64,000 bases of DNA, from positions 1 to 64,000 of the forward strand of contig WRCX01000003.1 in the NCBI GenBank assembly GCA_009783705.1. The letters are read 5' to 3'. The notes beneath the pieces are model-generated. The model was not told the DNA's origin, ran no database searches, and was given only the letters and a program-made list of their open reading frames with translations. The translations under genes were made by a program, and so were the position numbers. This DNA comes from Candidatus Bathycorpusculum hydrogenotrophicum (GTDB lineage: Archaea > Thermoproteota > Bathyarchaeia > Bathyarchaeales > Bathycorpusculaceae). Of the stretch, positions 25,136-33,590 are shown one piece after another. Each line of letters starts with the position of its first letter. The stretch's first letter is position 1.

Positions 25136-26710
25136 ATGAAGCGCGTGGCAGCTTATTGTCGGGTTAGCACCGAAGCGGACGACCAGTTAAATTCGTTAGA
25201 GAATCAAAAAAGGTATTTTGAAAAATATATCGAAAATAATATTGAGTGGGAATTTTGCGGACTTTATATTGATGAGGGTTTGAGCGGCACAAGTGTTGAT
25301 AAGCGCGAAGGGTTTAAGCGGATGGTCGCTGACGCTGAAAATAAAAAATTTGATTTACTGTTGACAAAGGAGATTTCACGCTTTGCGCGGAATACTTTAG
25401 ACAGCATATTTTATACGCGAAAGTTGAAGGGGTTAGGCGTTGGGGTGGTGTTTATGAATGATAACATAAACACGCTGGATTCAGACGCAGAATTAAGATT
25501 AACAATTATGTCGAGCATAGCCCAAGAGGAGAGCCGCAAGACAAGCGAGCGGGTGAAATGGGGACAAAAACGGCTCATGGAAAGAGGCGTTGCCTTCGGC
25601 GCAAAAGCATTAGGATACAACCTAAAACACGGCAAATTGACAATTAACGAAGATGAAGCAAAAATTATAAGATTAATTTTCGACCTGTATTTGTCGGGCA
25701 TGGGAGCACACAACATAAGCAAAGAGCTTGATAATCGAGGAATCCCCACGCCAAACGGCGGCACACGCTGGAACGCTGTTCGCGTATTGCGAATCCTCAA
25801 AAATGAGAAATATATCGGCGTGCTGAAACAGAAAAAGAAAATAACGGTAGATTATCTAAGCCACAAGCGCAAAACCAACGAGGGCGAGGAAAATTTCATT
25901 ATCGTGGAGAACAGCCACGCGCCCATTATCGAGAAAGAAATATTTGACAGGGTGCAAAATGAGATTGTGCGCCGAAAAAATGTAACCGTTGAAAAAAGCC
26001 GATACTCCAACCGTCATGTGTGGAGCGGTAAGGTCAAATGCGCTTATTGTAATTCGTCTTTTAAGCGGAAAATTAACAACAGTACGTCGAATAGTCCGCA
26101 GATTATTTGGCAATGCTCCGAGGCTGAAAAGTACGGCAAAGAAAAAATCAACGCGCAGGGCAAAAAGGTTGGCTGTAACTGTAAAATCGTTCCTGAGTGG
26201 GTCTTGCGGGAAAATTTCTTAGCCGTCCTAAATGTGGTTATTGAAAACAAAGATTTTGTTGTGCGGGAACTAAAAGAGCGTGTGCGCCGCGCTATTGCTG
26301 AATGTCCCAACAAAGGGGACGAGTTAAAGGAAGTTCTGATGGGGCTTGATAAATTATCTGATAGAAAATCAAGGTTAATCGAGATGCACCTTGACAGGCT
26401 GATTAGCCTTACAGAATATAAAAAAGCCTATGCACAGTACGAAAAACAGCAACAAACCCTGCAAAAGCGTCTGTCGGTCTTGGATGGTGAAAATAAACTT
26501 GCGGCAGATTTGGAACAGAAACTTGACAGCGTAGACCAAGCAATCGAAAATTTGGCGCGGCTTATAGAATTCGGAGATTCAATATGCTCCGAGGTGCTAC
26601 ACAAGGTTGTTGTTGAGGGCAGGGATAAAATGTCATTTTACCTAACGACAGGCGAAAACAAAAACCCCGCCTTTTTTAAAATACCCCTTTTGATACGCCA
26701 AGACTTGTGA
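25136..26710 (+). CDS. Large serine recombinase of element A (terminal integrase)
   Basis: The 524-residue product has catalytic Ser11 in AAYCRVSTEADDQ, the LTKEISRFARNTLDS motif, the SSIAQEESRKTSERV helix, a recombinase domain, a zinc ribbon (CAYCNSSF ... CNCK) and a coiled coil. About two thirds identical to the element B enzyme. Position at the very edge next to attR marks it as the integrase. Its stop TGA (26708-26710) is completed by host DNA: in the circle the codon becomes TGC and the frame continues across 10544-10642 for 33 residues to TAG 10643-10645 in the hairpin loop. Confidence 0.95.
   Translation: MKRVAAYCRVSTEADDQLNSLENQKRYFEKYIENNIEWEFCGLYIDEGLSGTSVDKREGFKRMVADAENKKFDLLLTKEISRFARNTLDSIFYTRKLKGLGVGVVFMNDNINTLDSDAELRLTIMSSIAQEESRKTSERVKWGQKRLMERGVAFGAKALGYNLKHGKLTINEDEAKIIRLIFDLYLSGMGAHNISKELDNRGIPTPNGGTRWNAVRVLRILKNEKYIGVLKQKKKITVDYLSHKRKTNEGEENFIIVENSHAPIIEKEIFDRVQNEIVRRKNVTVEKSRYSNRHVWSGKVKCAYCNSSFKRKINNSTSNSPQIIWQCSEAEKYGKEKINAQGKKVGCNCKIVPEWVLRENFLAVLNVVIENKDFVVRELKERVRRAIAECPNKGDELKEVLMGLDKLSDRKSRLIEMHLDRLISLTEYKKAYAQYEKQQQTLQKRLSVLDGENKLAADLEQKLDSVDQAIENLARLIEFGDSICSEVLHKVVVEGRDKMSFYLTTGENKNPAFFKIPLLIRQDL
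26703..26708. other. Right attachment core of element A
   Basis: ACTTGT, shared with 10539-10544. It overlaps the last codons of the recombinase. Inside lies CCCCTTTTGATACGCC (about 26684-26699), the inverted partner of the left arm. Confidence 0.75.
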
Positions 26711-26802
26711 GTGAGATATCTTTGTTAGCAGATATATTGAGCGCAGAGTCGGTTAATGTGATATCCTTATCCAGTGCGATAACTGTAGAGCCTACAGCAT
26801 TA
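26705..26802 (-). pseudogene. Middle piece (33 codons) of the interrupted surface-protein gene
   Basis: Minus strand encodes NAVGSTVIALDKDITLTDSA, then LNISANKDISLTS. The intact paralogue at 45439-46869 has the matching NALEPTIITLDKDIKLAKSL, then VISANKNITLTS between RNAVD and FFKLIG. The piece sits between the right end of element A and the left end of element B, and its frame joins both outer pieces exactly. Confidence 0.88.
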
Positions 26803-26820
26803 TTTACTGCATTACCAAAA
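26803..26820. other. Left attachment site of element B
   Basis: Crossover dinucleotide TT at 26803-26804, followed inside the element by TACTGCATTACCAAAAG. The right end carries the inverted partner. In the rebuilt attP the two arms agree at 16 of 21 positions around a central AA/TT. Confidence 0.72.
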
Positions 26821-26960
26821 GAGGTATAACGGCAGATTTTGCTTGCCGACGAAGTCGGAAATGACGCCGACATGCGGCATTTCAAAATCAACCACTAAAA
26901 AGCGGTTTACCTCGGCTTATTATTCCCGACTTTATCAAAACATAACAATAGAAGTCTATA

Positions 26961-26992
26961 TCGGAGTGTAGCAAGTTGGCACTCCGACTTTT
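26961..26992 (+). terminator. Conserved terminator-like hairpin at the left end of element B
   Basis: Stem TCGGAGTG (26961-26968) with CACTCCGA (26980-26987), 11-base loop, then CTTTTT. Loop begins TAG (26969-26971), the stop of the recombinase frame read through attP; leader ORF start TTG is at 26976. Covaries with the element A hairpin. Confidence 0.72.
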
Positions 26993-27485
26993 TATAAAAA
27001 TTCTTGTTCCTACTGTGAGTGTTTCCAATTCTTGGCAGGGGTGTTTTTTTGTTTGTGTTTCTAAGTTTGGGCGGGGTGCGTTCGCGTCGCCAAGCGGTCG
27101 CTGTCGCGCCGATCAGCGCCGCTCACGCATTATCCTAACACCGAAGAACACGCGGCAGGGGCGTTTTTTTGTCCTCACTCAAAAATCGCAAAAAGCGGGA
27201 CAAGTGGTTTTTGCGTCCGAAGCTCCGACTAATGCCGCCCATGTGGTGGGAATTGTCCGCGCCCTACGGGGTCTTTCACGGAGCTTCTCCCTACAGACAG
27301 CGGTGAGGGCTAAAGTCCCGACTAATGCCGCTCCCATGGCTGGATTTGTTCGCTTCCCGTGGGGCTTTTTGTGCTTTTGGCTAAAAAGTGCGGGAAGGGC
27401 GCACTTACACAATCGCACCGCGATTGTCCAACATTCATGCGGGTTTGAGGGTTCTTGCGAGCTGAAACGTCGGAGGTATTTTTAA
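26976..27485 (+). CDS. Leader ORF upstream of relaxase B
   Basis: The 169-residue frame starts at TTG in the hairpin loop and ends at TAA 27483-27485, overlapping the ACG start of relaxase B. It is homologous to the 114-residue leader of element A but longer; an internal duplication is visible (PTNAAHVVGIVRALRG and PTNAAPMAGFVRFPWG). It is basic and Cys-poor, with no recognised domain. Whether the peptide or the act of translation matters is open. The oriT at 27395-27427 lies inside it. Confidence 0.45.
   Translation: MALRLFIKILVPTVSVSNSWQGCFFVCVSKFGRGAFASPSGRCRADQRRSRIILTPKNTRQGRFFVLTQKSQKAGQVVFASEAPTNAAHVVGIVRALRGLSRSFSLQTAVRAKVPTNAAPMAGFVRFPWGFLCFWLKSAGRAHLHNRTAIVQHSCGFEGSCELKRRRYF
27395..27427 (-). 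other. oriT: Putative oriT of IncQ type (copy B1)
   Basis: On the minus strand, a perfect 8-base inverted repeat ACAATCGC-GGT-GCGATTGT is followed by GTAAGTGCGCCCTTCCC. TAAGTGCGCCCT is, as I recall it, the RSF1010/IncQ nick-region core, and the order (inverted repeat, then core) is also the same. It is the best of the four copies. It lies about 60 bases before the relaxase start. Confidence 0.75.
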
Positions 27486-29008
27486 CGCCGATTTATCATC
27501 TCAGCGTTAAAATTATCGGCAGGGGGTCGGGGCGGTCTGCTGTGGGTGCGGCGGCGTACAGAGCTGGGGAGAAGCTGAAATCGGTGGATGCGGCGGCGTA
27601 TCGGGCGGGCGTAGAGTTAGAGGGCGACGAAATAACCCACGACTACACAAGAAAACAAGGCGTTGTGCACAAGGAAATAATTTTGCCCGATAACGCGCCC
27701 AAAAATTACGAAGACCGCGAGACCCTGTGGCGAGCGGTAGAAGCAAAGGAAAAGCGGCGCGACGCAAGGCTGGCGCGGGAAATCGAAGTCGCGCTACAAA
27801 TAGAGTTTGACTTAGAAGAACAAAAAGCCCTACTCTGTGAATACATAAAAGAAAATTTTGTTGACAAGGGTATGATTGCCGACTTTGCCGTGCATAATAA
27901 AGGCGACGGTAATCCCCACGCGCATATTATGTTGACTACCCGCCATGTTTCGCCCGACGGTTTTGGGGGTAAAAACCGCGACTGGGACGAAGACATTGAG
28001 CTTTTAAAATGGCGCGAAAACTGGGCGAAAATTAATAATCAAAAGTTTGAGGAAAAAGGGCTAGATTTGCGAATAGACCATCGCTCATACAAGGAACAGG
28101 GCATTGACCGCGAACCGACCATACATTTAGGACACAAGGCAACGGCGTTAGAGAAAAAAGGCATACACACCGAGCGCGGCGACAGAAACCGCGAAATCCA
28201 AAAACGCAACGCCGAACGCGCCAAACAAGCGGAGCGCAAACAGGAAGCCACTGAAATTCCCGACATTGAACCTACCACCGAAAAAACCGCAAAACACCTA
28301 AACAAATTAAGAGATGACTACATCACGCTTGAAAAAGACTTATCCGAGCTAATAACAACGCGCAATGAAATTAGAGAAGAAATCCCCCGCTTAAACTTCC
28401 GTGCCGAAAATATGGACGAACACGCCAAAAACATTGAAGCCCTACAGAGCAGAATCGCAGAACTACAGCAAACCCGCCAAAACCTAAACTTTTTACAACG
28501 GACAAAAAAACAGGAAACCAACCAAGCACTCAAACACGCCGAACAGGAAACACGCCGCGCCGAGATATTTTTCAAAAACCGCTTCGGCATAGACCCAAAC
28601 CAAACCCCAGACGAAATCAAACGCCTACAAAAAATAGTCCGCGAAAAACAAACCGACCTAAACACTAAAAACGCCGCCATACTAAACATCATGGACACCC
28701 AAGACAAAATCCTCTTAGACTACCACACCCAAAAACTCATCGTCCAAACCCGCCCCAACAGCCAACAAATAGACAAACTTTTGGAACACATGAACACCCC
28801 GCCCGAATCCGTCCGTGACCGCCTCCTCCAAGAACGAATCGACCGCCGCCTAAACATCATCCCCGACCAAGATTTCCAGCGCGTTATCGAAAAATTACCC
28901 CAATACCAAACACAAACCCTAATCGAACAACGTAAACGCGCCGAAACGGTCAAGCGTGAACAAGAAAAATCGAGGGAGCGCATCCGAATAATCGAACGAA
29001 GCCGTTAG
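27485..29008 (+). CDS. MOBQ (MobA/MobL) relaxase B
   Basis: From ACG 27485 the product has 507 residues. Same domains as relaxase A: IYHLSVKIIGRGSGRSAVGA, AAYRAGEKL, GDGNPHAHIMLTTRH, then a long coiled coil ending in basic residues. GGAGGT lies 8 bases before ACG, and TAACG joins it to the leader. A TTG at 27455 is an in-frame alternative but has no ribosome site. Roughly 70-75% identical to relaxase A by eye. Confidence 0.9.
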   Translation, partial: TPIYHLSVKIIGRGSGRSAVGAAAYRAGEKLKSVDAAAYRAGVELEGDEITHDYTRKQGVVHKEIILPDNAPKNYEDRETLWRAVEAKEKRRDARLAREIEVALQIEFDLEEQKALLCEYIKENFVDKGMIADFAVHNKGDGNPHAHIMLTTRHVSPDGFGGKNRDWDEDIELLKWRENWAKINNQKFEEKGLDLRIDHRSYKEQGIDREPTIHLGHKATALEKKGIHTERGDRNREIQKRNAERAKQAERKQEATEIPDIEPTTEKTAKHLNKLRDDYITLEKDLSELITTRNEIREEIPRLNFRAENMDEHAKNIEALQSRIAELQQTRQNLNFLQRTKKQETNQALKHAEQETRRAEIFFKNRFGIDPNQTPDEIKRLQKIVREKQTDLNTKNAAILNIMDTQDKILLDYHTQKLIVQTRPNSQQIDKLLEHMNTPPESVRDRLLQERIDRRLNIIPDQDFQRVIEKLPQYQTQTLIEQRKRAETVKREQEKSRERIRIIERSR

Positions 29009-29015
29009 AAAGAAA

Positions 29016-29615
29016 TCAACTGCGAAAATTTTTAATTTCCCCTAATTTATATATCTCCATAGAACTCCGTGCCTTAATTGCCTTAATTTCCGCTTCATTA
29101 TCTAATAATTTTTGCATAGATAAGTGCACCGCTTTTTCAAAACGCTGAACAAAACCCGTATCTTTCAAAGATATATTCGGCAGGGTTTCTTCAAAAATAT
29201 TCGCCCAGATTTTATCTGCAACAATTTTACCCTCATCTTTAGTAAATGGTTCTAATGGTTGTCCGTTTATTTGCTTACCTTCAGCAGTATATGTTGTTTT
29301 ACTCCATTCACCTGTTTTATCCAGTTCGGACAACGTAACACTAACATTGCGGTTAATATGAACTCTAAGGGTGTTTGTTTCGAGCGAAGCCGTGCCACCC
29401 CAATCCCTCCAAGACGCCGCCAAAACTTCCTTGCCATCACCTTCCTTTATCCTATGCTTATGCCCGTGCCCCTTTTCTTTAGTGCTTGTTGAATAAATAG
29501 GAATACCGCGACGATTTTCTTTGACTTTAAGGGCGTTTGTTACGCTGTTCGTCACCAAATAACCGGCCTTCTGTACAGCCAAAAATGCCTTAAATGATTC
29601 GATAGGTTTATACAT
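29016..29615 (-). CDS. Hypothetical protein, element B cargo
   Basis: The product has 199 residues from ATG 29613-29615, chosen because GAAGGTGAT lies 7-8 bases upstream; the frame is open further to 29666. No membrane segment. A His-rich stretch KEKGHGHKHRIKEGDGKEVL sits near residue 50. C-terminal half helical. Convergent with relaxase B, 7 bases apart. I do not recognise a family. Confidence 0.55.
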   Translation of the reverse strand: MYKPIESFKAFLAVQKAGYLVTNSVTNALKVKENRRGIPIYSTSTKEKGHGHKHRIKEGDGKEVLAASWRDWGGTASLETNTLRVHINRNVSVTLSELDKTGEWSKTTYTAEGKQINGQPLEPFTKDEGKIVADKIWANIFEETLPNISLKDTGFVQRFEKAVHLSMQKLLDNEAEIKAIKARSSMEIYKLGEIKNFRS

Positions 29616-29861
29616 TTTAAAATCACCTTCAACTTTCCTTGCAAATTTACGAATCCAATTACGCAAAATTCATTGTTAAAATTAATCGGCAATCTTTAAA
29701 AAAACACTTTTTTATGAATAAATTATATTTTTACCACATCAACTTCACACCACATATTCTATCACATTATTTTATCTTTTACAACATATTTTTCAAAATA
29801 ATATTGTAAAATATTTTTTTGATTTTTAATTTGCCTCTATTTACAATTTCTTTCAATAAAG

Positions 29862-29870
29862 TTTATAAAT
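29862..29870 (+). promoter_or_regulatory. TATA box of the gene at 29894
   Basis: TTTATAAAT centred 28 bases before ATG 29894, in the same AAGTTTATAAAT context as the coupling-protein promoters. It decides the start of the next gene, whose frame is open further upstream. Confidence 0.5.
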
Positions 29871-29893
29871 TATCGGTTATACATAAAGTAGGC

Positions 29894-31066
29894 ATGATAG
29901 ATTCGCGTATATCGAAAACGATGAATCGCATAGCGAACAATAAACACGCTGAAATAATAAACCTATTATTATCCATATTCATGTTTCCCGTTGGACTTTT
30001 CGTAATTAAAGCGCCTATTGCTGAAAGCATATTATTATCAGCTTCATTTTTTTTGGTTACACGAATTTGGATAATTCATTTTAAAACTTCTGAAATTAAC
30101 GAGGATACATCTTCTGACATCGGAAAGCTTGAAAATGTCAATAAAAATGTAAACGCAATGAACACTACTGTAAACACAATAAACACTAATACAAACACAG
30201 CAAACGATACTGTAAATACAATAAGCGACAATGTAAATATGTTAGCTGTTTCAATAGGTGAACTGAGCGCTATTACTAATTATCGTAAAATAGTTCTAGA
30301 AAATTTAGCAGATACAGCACAAAACCTAAGCAAGTTAAGTGATACAGAAGAACAAACATTTTTTTATCAGTGGTATAGAAAAGAGTTGACAAAGCTAACA
30401 AAAAATCTGCGCAATACTAATGACAGCAAATACGTCAGGTTTATGGTCTATAGATTGCACGACGAGGAACATCAAATCTATAAAGTATTTGAGAGTAAAA
30501 GGAATAGGTTTTTCTATGCTCCTTGTACCTGCAAAAGCATCAAATGGTGGTTAAACCCCTATGGCGAGTGTTTCACAAAGTTTATTCATAAAAATGTCCA
30601 AAGCGGAAATATCGAACAGGTTCGCCGAATTTTTATTTATGAAAATGAAAAGGAGTTCCGTAGCGCACTTGTTAAATTTGCCTTTGTCCTTCATAACAAT
30701 GGCGTATACAAATTTAAAATAATTTCAAAAACAAGATTTGACGCCCGTTTTAATACAAGAAATGGAACCGGCAATCACAAAGCGGATTTTGGCATATTCG
30801 GAGAAGAATATGTGTGGGAAGTTACAAATGGTACTGATGAGGGCGGCCCAATAAGTGGCGATTTTTCTATGGATGAAAATAAGGTTAATTGGTATAAACA
30901 ATTTTTTAACGAGATGTGGGATGAATTGGACGATTACAAATTTAATGACAATAAGATAGGTAATGAAATAGTACTAGCATGTGCAAAATATGCAGAACAG
31001 GGTATCACAAAGTTACCTAAACTTTACGAAGATTACGAAAAAGAAAAAGCCAGAAAAACAGCTTGA
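29894..31066 (+). CDS. Two-helix membrane protein with Asn-rich coiled coil and soluble domain
   Basis: From ATG 29894 the product has 390 residues. Two membrane helices at about 17-55 (IINLLLSIFMFPVGLFVIKA, ESILLSASFFLVTRIWIIHF), then a repetitive linker rich in NVN/TVNTIN, about 35 residues long, that looks like a helical stalk. The soluble domain of about 250 residues has RRIFIYENEKEFRSALVKFA, FGIFGEEYVWEVTNG and NWYKQFFNEMWDEL, a pattern reminiscent of the C-terminal PLD-like sensor domains of some prokaryotic regulators; this is only a resemblance. Standing alone between two oriT modules, a defence or sensing role is possible. Confidence 0.6.
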   Translation: MIDSRISKTMNRIANNKHAEIINLLLSIFMFPVGLFVIKAPIAESILLSASFFLVTRIWIIHFKTSEINEDTSSDIGKLENVNKNVNAMNTTVNTINTNTNTANDTVNTISDNVNMLAVSIGELSAITNYRKIVLENLADTAQNLSKLSDTEEQTFFYQWYRKELTKLTKNLRNTNDSKYVRFMVYRLHDEEHQIYKVFESKRNRFFYAPCTCKSIKWWLNPYGECFTKFIHKNVQSGNIEQVRRIFIYENEKEFRSALVKFAFVLHNNGVYKFKIISKTRFDARFNTRNGTGNHKADFGIFGEEYVWEVTNGTDEGGPISGDFSMDENKVNWYKQFFNEMWDELDDYKFNDNKIGNEIVLACAKYAEQGITKLPKLYEDYEKEKARKTA

Positions 31067-31147
31067 TTGTTTAAAAATAAGTTCTTGTGCAAATTAAATC
31101 AACATGCGGAAAATAACAGTTGTGTTTAAAGAGAAAAACTAAAAAAT

Positions 31148-31270
31148 CTGGATGGACGCTTACATTATTGCCTCTGCATTGAGCGGTAGCCGCTCTTGGC
31201 AGGGGCATCTGTGTTAGCATCCTTCCAGTTAATGGGAGTGCGCAACTATACAATTTCTTCGAAATTGTAT
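31148..31270 (-). other. oriT: Putative oriT with large cruciform (copy B2)
   Basis: On the minus strand, a perfect 10-base inverted repeat ATACAATTTC-GAA-GAAATTGTAT (plus 31248-31270) is followed by AGTTGCGCACTCCC. Beyond it lies a double dyad, outer CTGGA.GGA.GCT arms at 31148-31165 / 31210-31227 and inner TGCC.CTGC..GAGCG arms. Same architecture as copy A2 with changed stem sequences, i.e. covariation. It precedes relaxase C by about 75 bases. Confidence 0.6.
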
Positions 31271-31343
31271 GTATTTTTGAGATAATGGACAAACCATGCC
31301 GAATAAACTAATTTCAAGTACGTTAAGGCAGGGGGCTCGTAAG

Positions 31344-32906
31344 ATGGCGATTTTTTACATGGATGTAAAGATTATCGGCCGCAGTTCGGGACGCTCCGCG
31401 ATCGGCGCGGCGGCATATCGAAGAAGCGCAAAAATGCACTCAATAGCCCATGCCGCATACCAAAGAGGCGAAAAAATAATCGGCATAGGCGATAAAGTAA
31501 CCCACGACTACAGGTCAAAGGGTGGTGTGGTGTATAGTAAAATTATGTTGCCCGATGACGCACCACCCGAATTTATAGACGCGCAAACCCTTTGGAACGC
31601 CGTCGAAGCAAGCGAAACACGCAAAAACGCCCAACTCGCACGCGAAATAATAGTCGCCCTGCCCAAAGAATTCAACCTATCAGAACAAAAAGTGGTTTTA
31701 AGGCAGTACATAAAGGAAAACTTTGTCAGTAAAGGTATGATTGCAGACTTTTCTATCCATGACAAAGGCGACACCAACCCCCACGCCCACATAATGCTCA
31801 CAACCCGCAATATTTCACGAAATGGCTTCGGAAATAAAAACCGCAACTGGAACAAAAAAGAAAACCTATTGGAATGGCGCAAAGCTTGGGCACATATAAA
31901 TAATGATATGTTTAAACGCAAAAGACTAACCCAACGCATAGACCACCGAACACTCAAAGCACAGGGCTTAGACCAAGAACCGACCATCCATTTAGGACAT
32001 GAAGCGGCGGCATTAGAAAAGAAAGGCATCAAAACCGAGCGCGGCGATTATAACCGCGAAATCCAACGACGCAACACCGAGCACACCAAAAAGGAGGCAG
32101 AAATCATGGAATTACAAAAACCAGAAATCGACGACCCAAAGAAACTCACACAAAAACCGGAACACATAAACAAATTAGCGCCCGACCCTGCACCAAACGA
32201 AATAATCACTAAACTAAAAACCGCAAACCGCATGAACCAATTACCCCAACAACAACCGCCCACACCAACAACCCAACCCACAAAAAAACCAAACATCATA
32301 CAAAGAGTAAATCACACAAGGCAACTACGCAAAAAATATACCCGACCCATACATGATTTACATATCCTGACAGCGGAACGCAACATCAATAAAAATGAAA
32401 GCTTGCATTTAAAATTACACTCCGAAGAAATGGACGAACACGCCAAAAACGCCCAAACAGCAAACCAACATATAGCGGTGTTGGAAGCAGATTTTAAAAA
32501 TTTGCATTTTTGGGAAATCAGACGCAAACAAAAGTTAAAAAAGACAATAGAGCAAGCAAAAACCGACAGCCGCATAGCAAACTATCACTTTAAAATAAAA
32601 TACCGCATTACACCCGACCAAGCCCCCTCGGAAATCAAGCGGATACAAAAACAAATCCATATCCTTGAGTTTAAAATTGAAAAGCAAACCCACCAAATAG
32701 CAAGACTTTCACAAGAAGTTGACATTGCCAAACGCGAATATCTCCGACAGGGGCACATGGTCAAAAGACGTTCCAAGCAACCCAGAGTTTTAACAAGCCG
32801 CCGTCAAAGCGTTTCTGAGCTAATAGGCAAACTTCGCGAAAAAACAGGAAAAGCAAGGGGGAAAGCTGTCAAGCGAATTAAGTCAAATAAAAATAAAACA
32901 TTCTAA
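31344..32906 (+). CDS. MOBQ relaxase C
   Basis: From ATG 31344 (GGGGG 8 bases upstream) the product has 520 residues. N-terminus MAIFYMDVKIIGRSSGRSAI shows where the start should be in relaxases A and B. Motifs AAAYRRSAKM, GDTNPHAHIMLTTRN present. It is clearly divergent from A and B, and its coiled-coil tail ends in a basic Lys-rich stretch (RIKSNKNKTF) instead of the LNIIPDE.FQ..IE.LP domain, which is found in the next gene instead. Confidence 0.9.
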   Translation: MAIFYMDVKIIGRSSGRSAIGAAAYRRSAKMHSIAHAAYQRGEKIIGIGDKVTHDYRSKGGVVYSKIMLPDDAPPEFIDAQTLWNAVEASETRKNAQLAREIIVALPKEFNLSEQKVVLRQYIKENFVSKGMIADFSIHDKGDTNPHAHIMLTTRNISRNGFGNKNRNWNKKENLLEWRKAWAHINNDMFKRKRLTQRIDHRTLKAQGLDQEPTIHLGHEAAALEKKGIKTERGDYNREIQRRNTEHTKKEAEIMELQKPEIDDPKKLTQKPEHINKLAPDPAPNEIITKLKTANRMNQLPQQQPPTPTTQPTKKPNIIQRVNHTRQLRKKYTRPIHDLHILTAERNINKNESLHLKLHSEEMDEHAKNAQTANQHIAVLEADFKNLHFWEIRRKQKLKKTIEQAKTDSRIANYHFKIKYRITPDQAPSEIKRIQKQIHILEFKIEKQTHQIARLSQEVDIAKREYLRQGHMVKRRSKQPRVLTSRRQSVSELIGKLREKTGKARGKAVKRIKSNKNKTF

Positions 32907-32918
32907 GGGGCATCTATT

Positions 32919-33554
32919 ATGATGGGCAAAGAACCAAATGTTCTAAGATATAAATTTGATGAAGACAGAGACGAAGCTGAGGGTATATTTTTTTATCGCG
33001 TAGAAAGTATTGATGCACCTGTCAAAAGTATAGCGGAAATGCAGGGCAGGTCGGCGCAGTCGCAAGAAAAACGGCGAAAGCTACGCACTTGGATAGCGCA
33101 TGAGAAACAACTTGATAGGGAAATCGAACAATTAGAGCACGAAATAAGGATTGCGAAGCGTGATTTTAAGGAAAATTTCGGTATTGAACCCGAAGAAGCT
33201 CCTGCTGAAATAGAGTGCATACGAGAACAAATCCGCGAAAACGAACATGCCAACAACATCCGAAACGCCCGAATATCAGAGCTTACAGAGTTACAAGAGG
33301 CTATTGAATTAGAGTATAAAACGCAAATGTTACCTTTTGACCTTCTCCCCGATAAAGAAGAAATGTATAGATTGTTAGAAGATCTGGAGGAATTAACAAA
33401 AGACACTGATGAAAAACAAATATATAACGAAACTAAAAGTCTGATAAACACCATCACGGACGAGACTTTCAAAAAAAGTATTGCAAAGTTGCCAATAGAA
33501 CAAGTTCAGGTTCTAATAAAAGCTTGCAAAACAAAGGGAAAACACAACCTGTAG
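32919..33554 (+). CDS. Detached relaxase-tail protein
   Basis: The 211-residue product resembles the C-terminal half of relaxases A and B: RDFKENFGIEPEEAPAEIEC matches the F.NRFGIDP.QTP.EIKR block, ELQEAIELEYKTQML matches ILLEYHTQKL, and INTITDETFKKSIAKLPIEQ matches the LNIIPDE.FQKVIERLPQ.Q end. It begins 12 bases after relaxase C, so the two probably form a two-subunit version of the longer relaxase. Confidence 0.7.
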   Translation: MMGKEPNVLRYKFDEDRDEAEGIFFYRVESIDAPVKSIAEMQGRSAQSQEKRRKLRTWIAHEKQLDREIEQLEHEIRIAKRDFKENFGIEPEEAPAEIECIREQIRENEHANNIRNARISELTELQEAIELEYKTQMLPFDLLPDKEEMYRLLEDLEELTKDTDEKQIYNETKSLINTITDETFKKSIAKLPIEQVQVLIKACKTKGKHNL

Positions 33555-33590
33555 CGAATCTGATGAACATAAATTGACGTGGGCTATAAT

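Larger units (their letters stand above)
10541..26704. mobile_element. Element A: 16.2-kb mobilizable serine-recombinase element
   Basis: The element is bounded by the ACTTGT cores and inserted between the ISLTS and ATKFYKLIG codons of a surface-protein gene. Contents in order: hairpin, leader ORF, oriT, MOBQ relaxase, second oriT with relaxase relic, DUF996, 160-bp repeat, toxin-antitoxin, coupling protein, coiled-coil protein, inverted TnpX-like recombinase, small ORFs, a cluster of unknown genes, methyltransferase, and the terminal large serine recombinase. No VirB4-like ATPase or other mating-pore gene is seen. Gene content is Firmicutes-like except DUF996. Confidence 0.82.
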
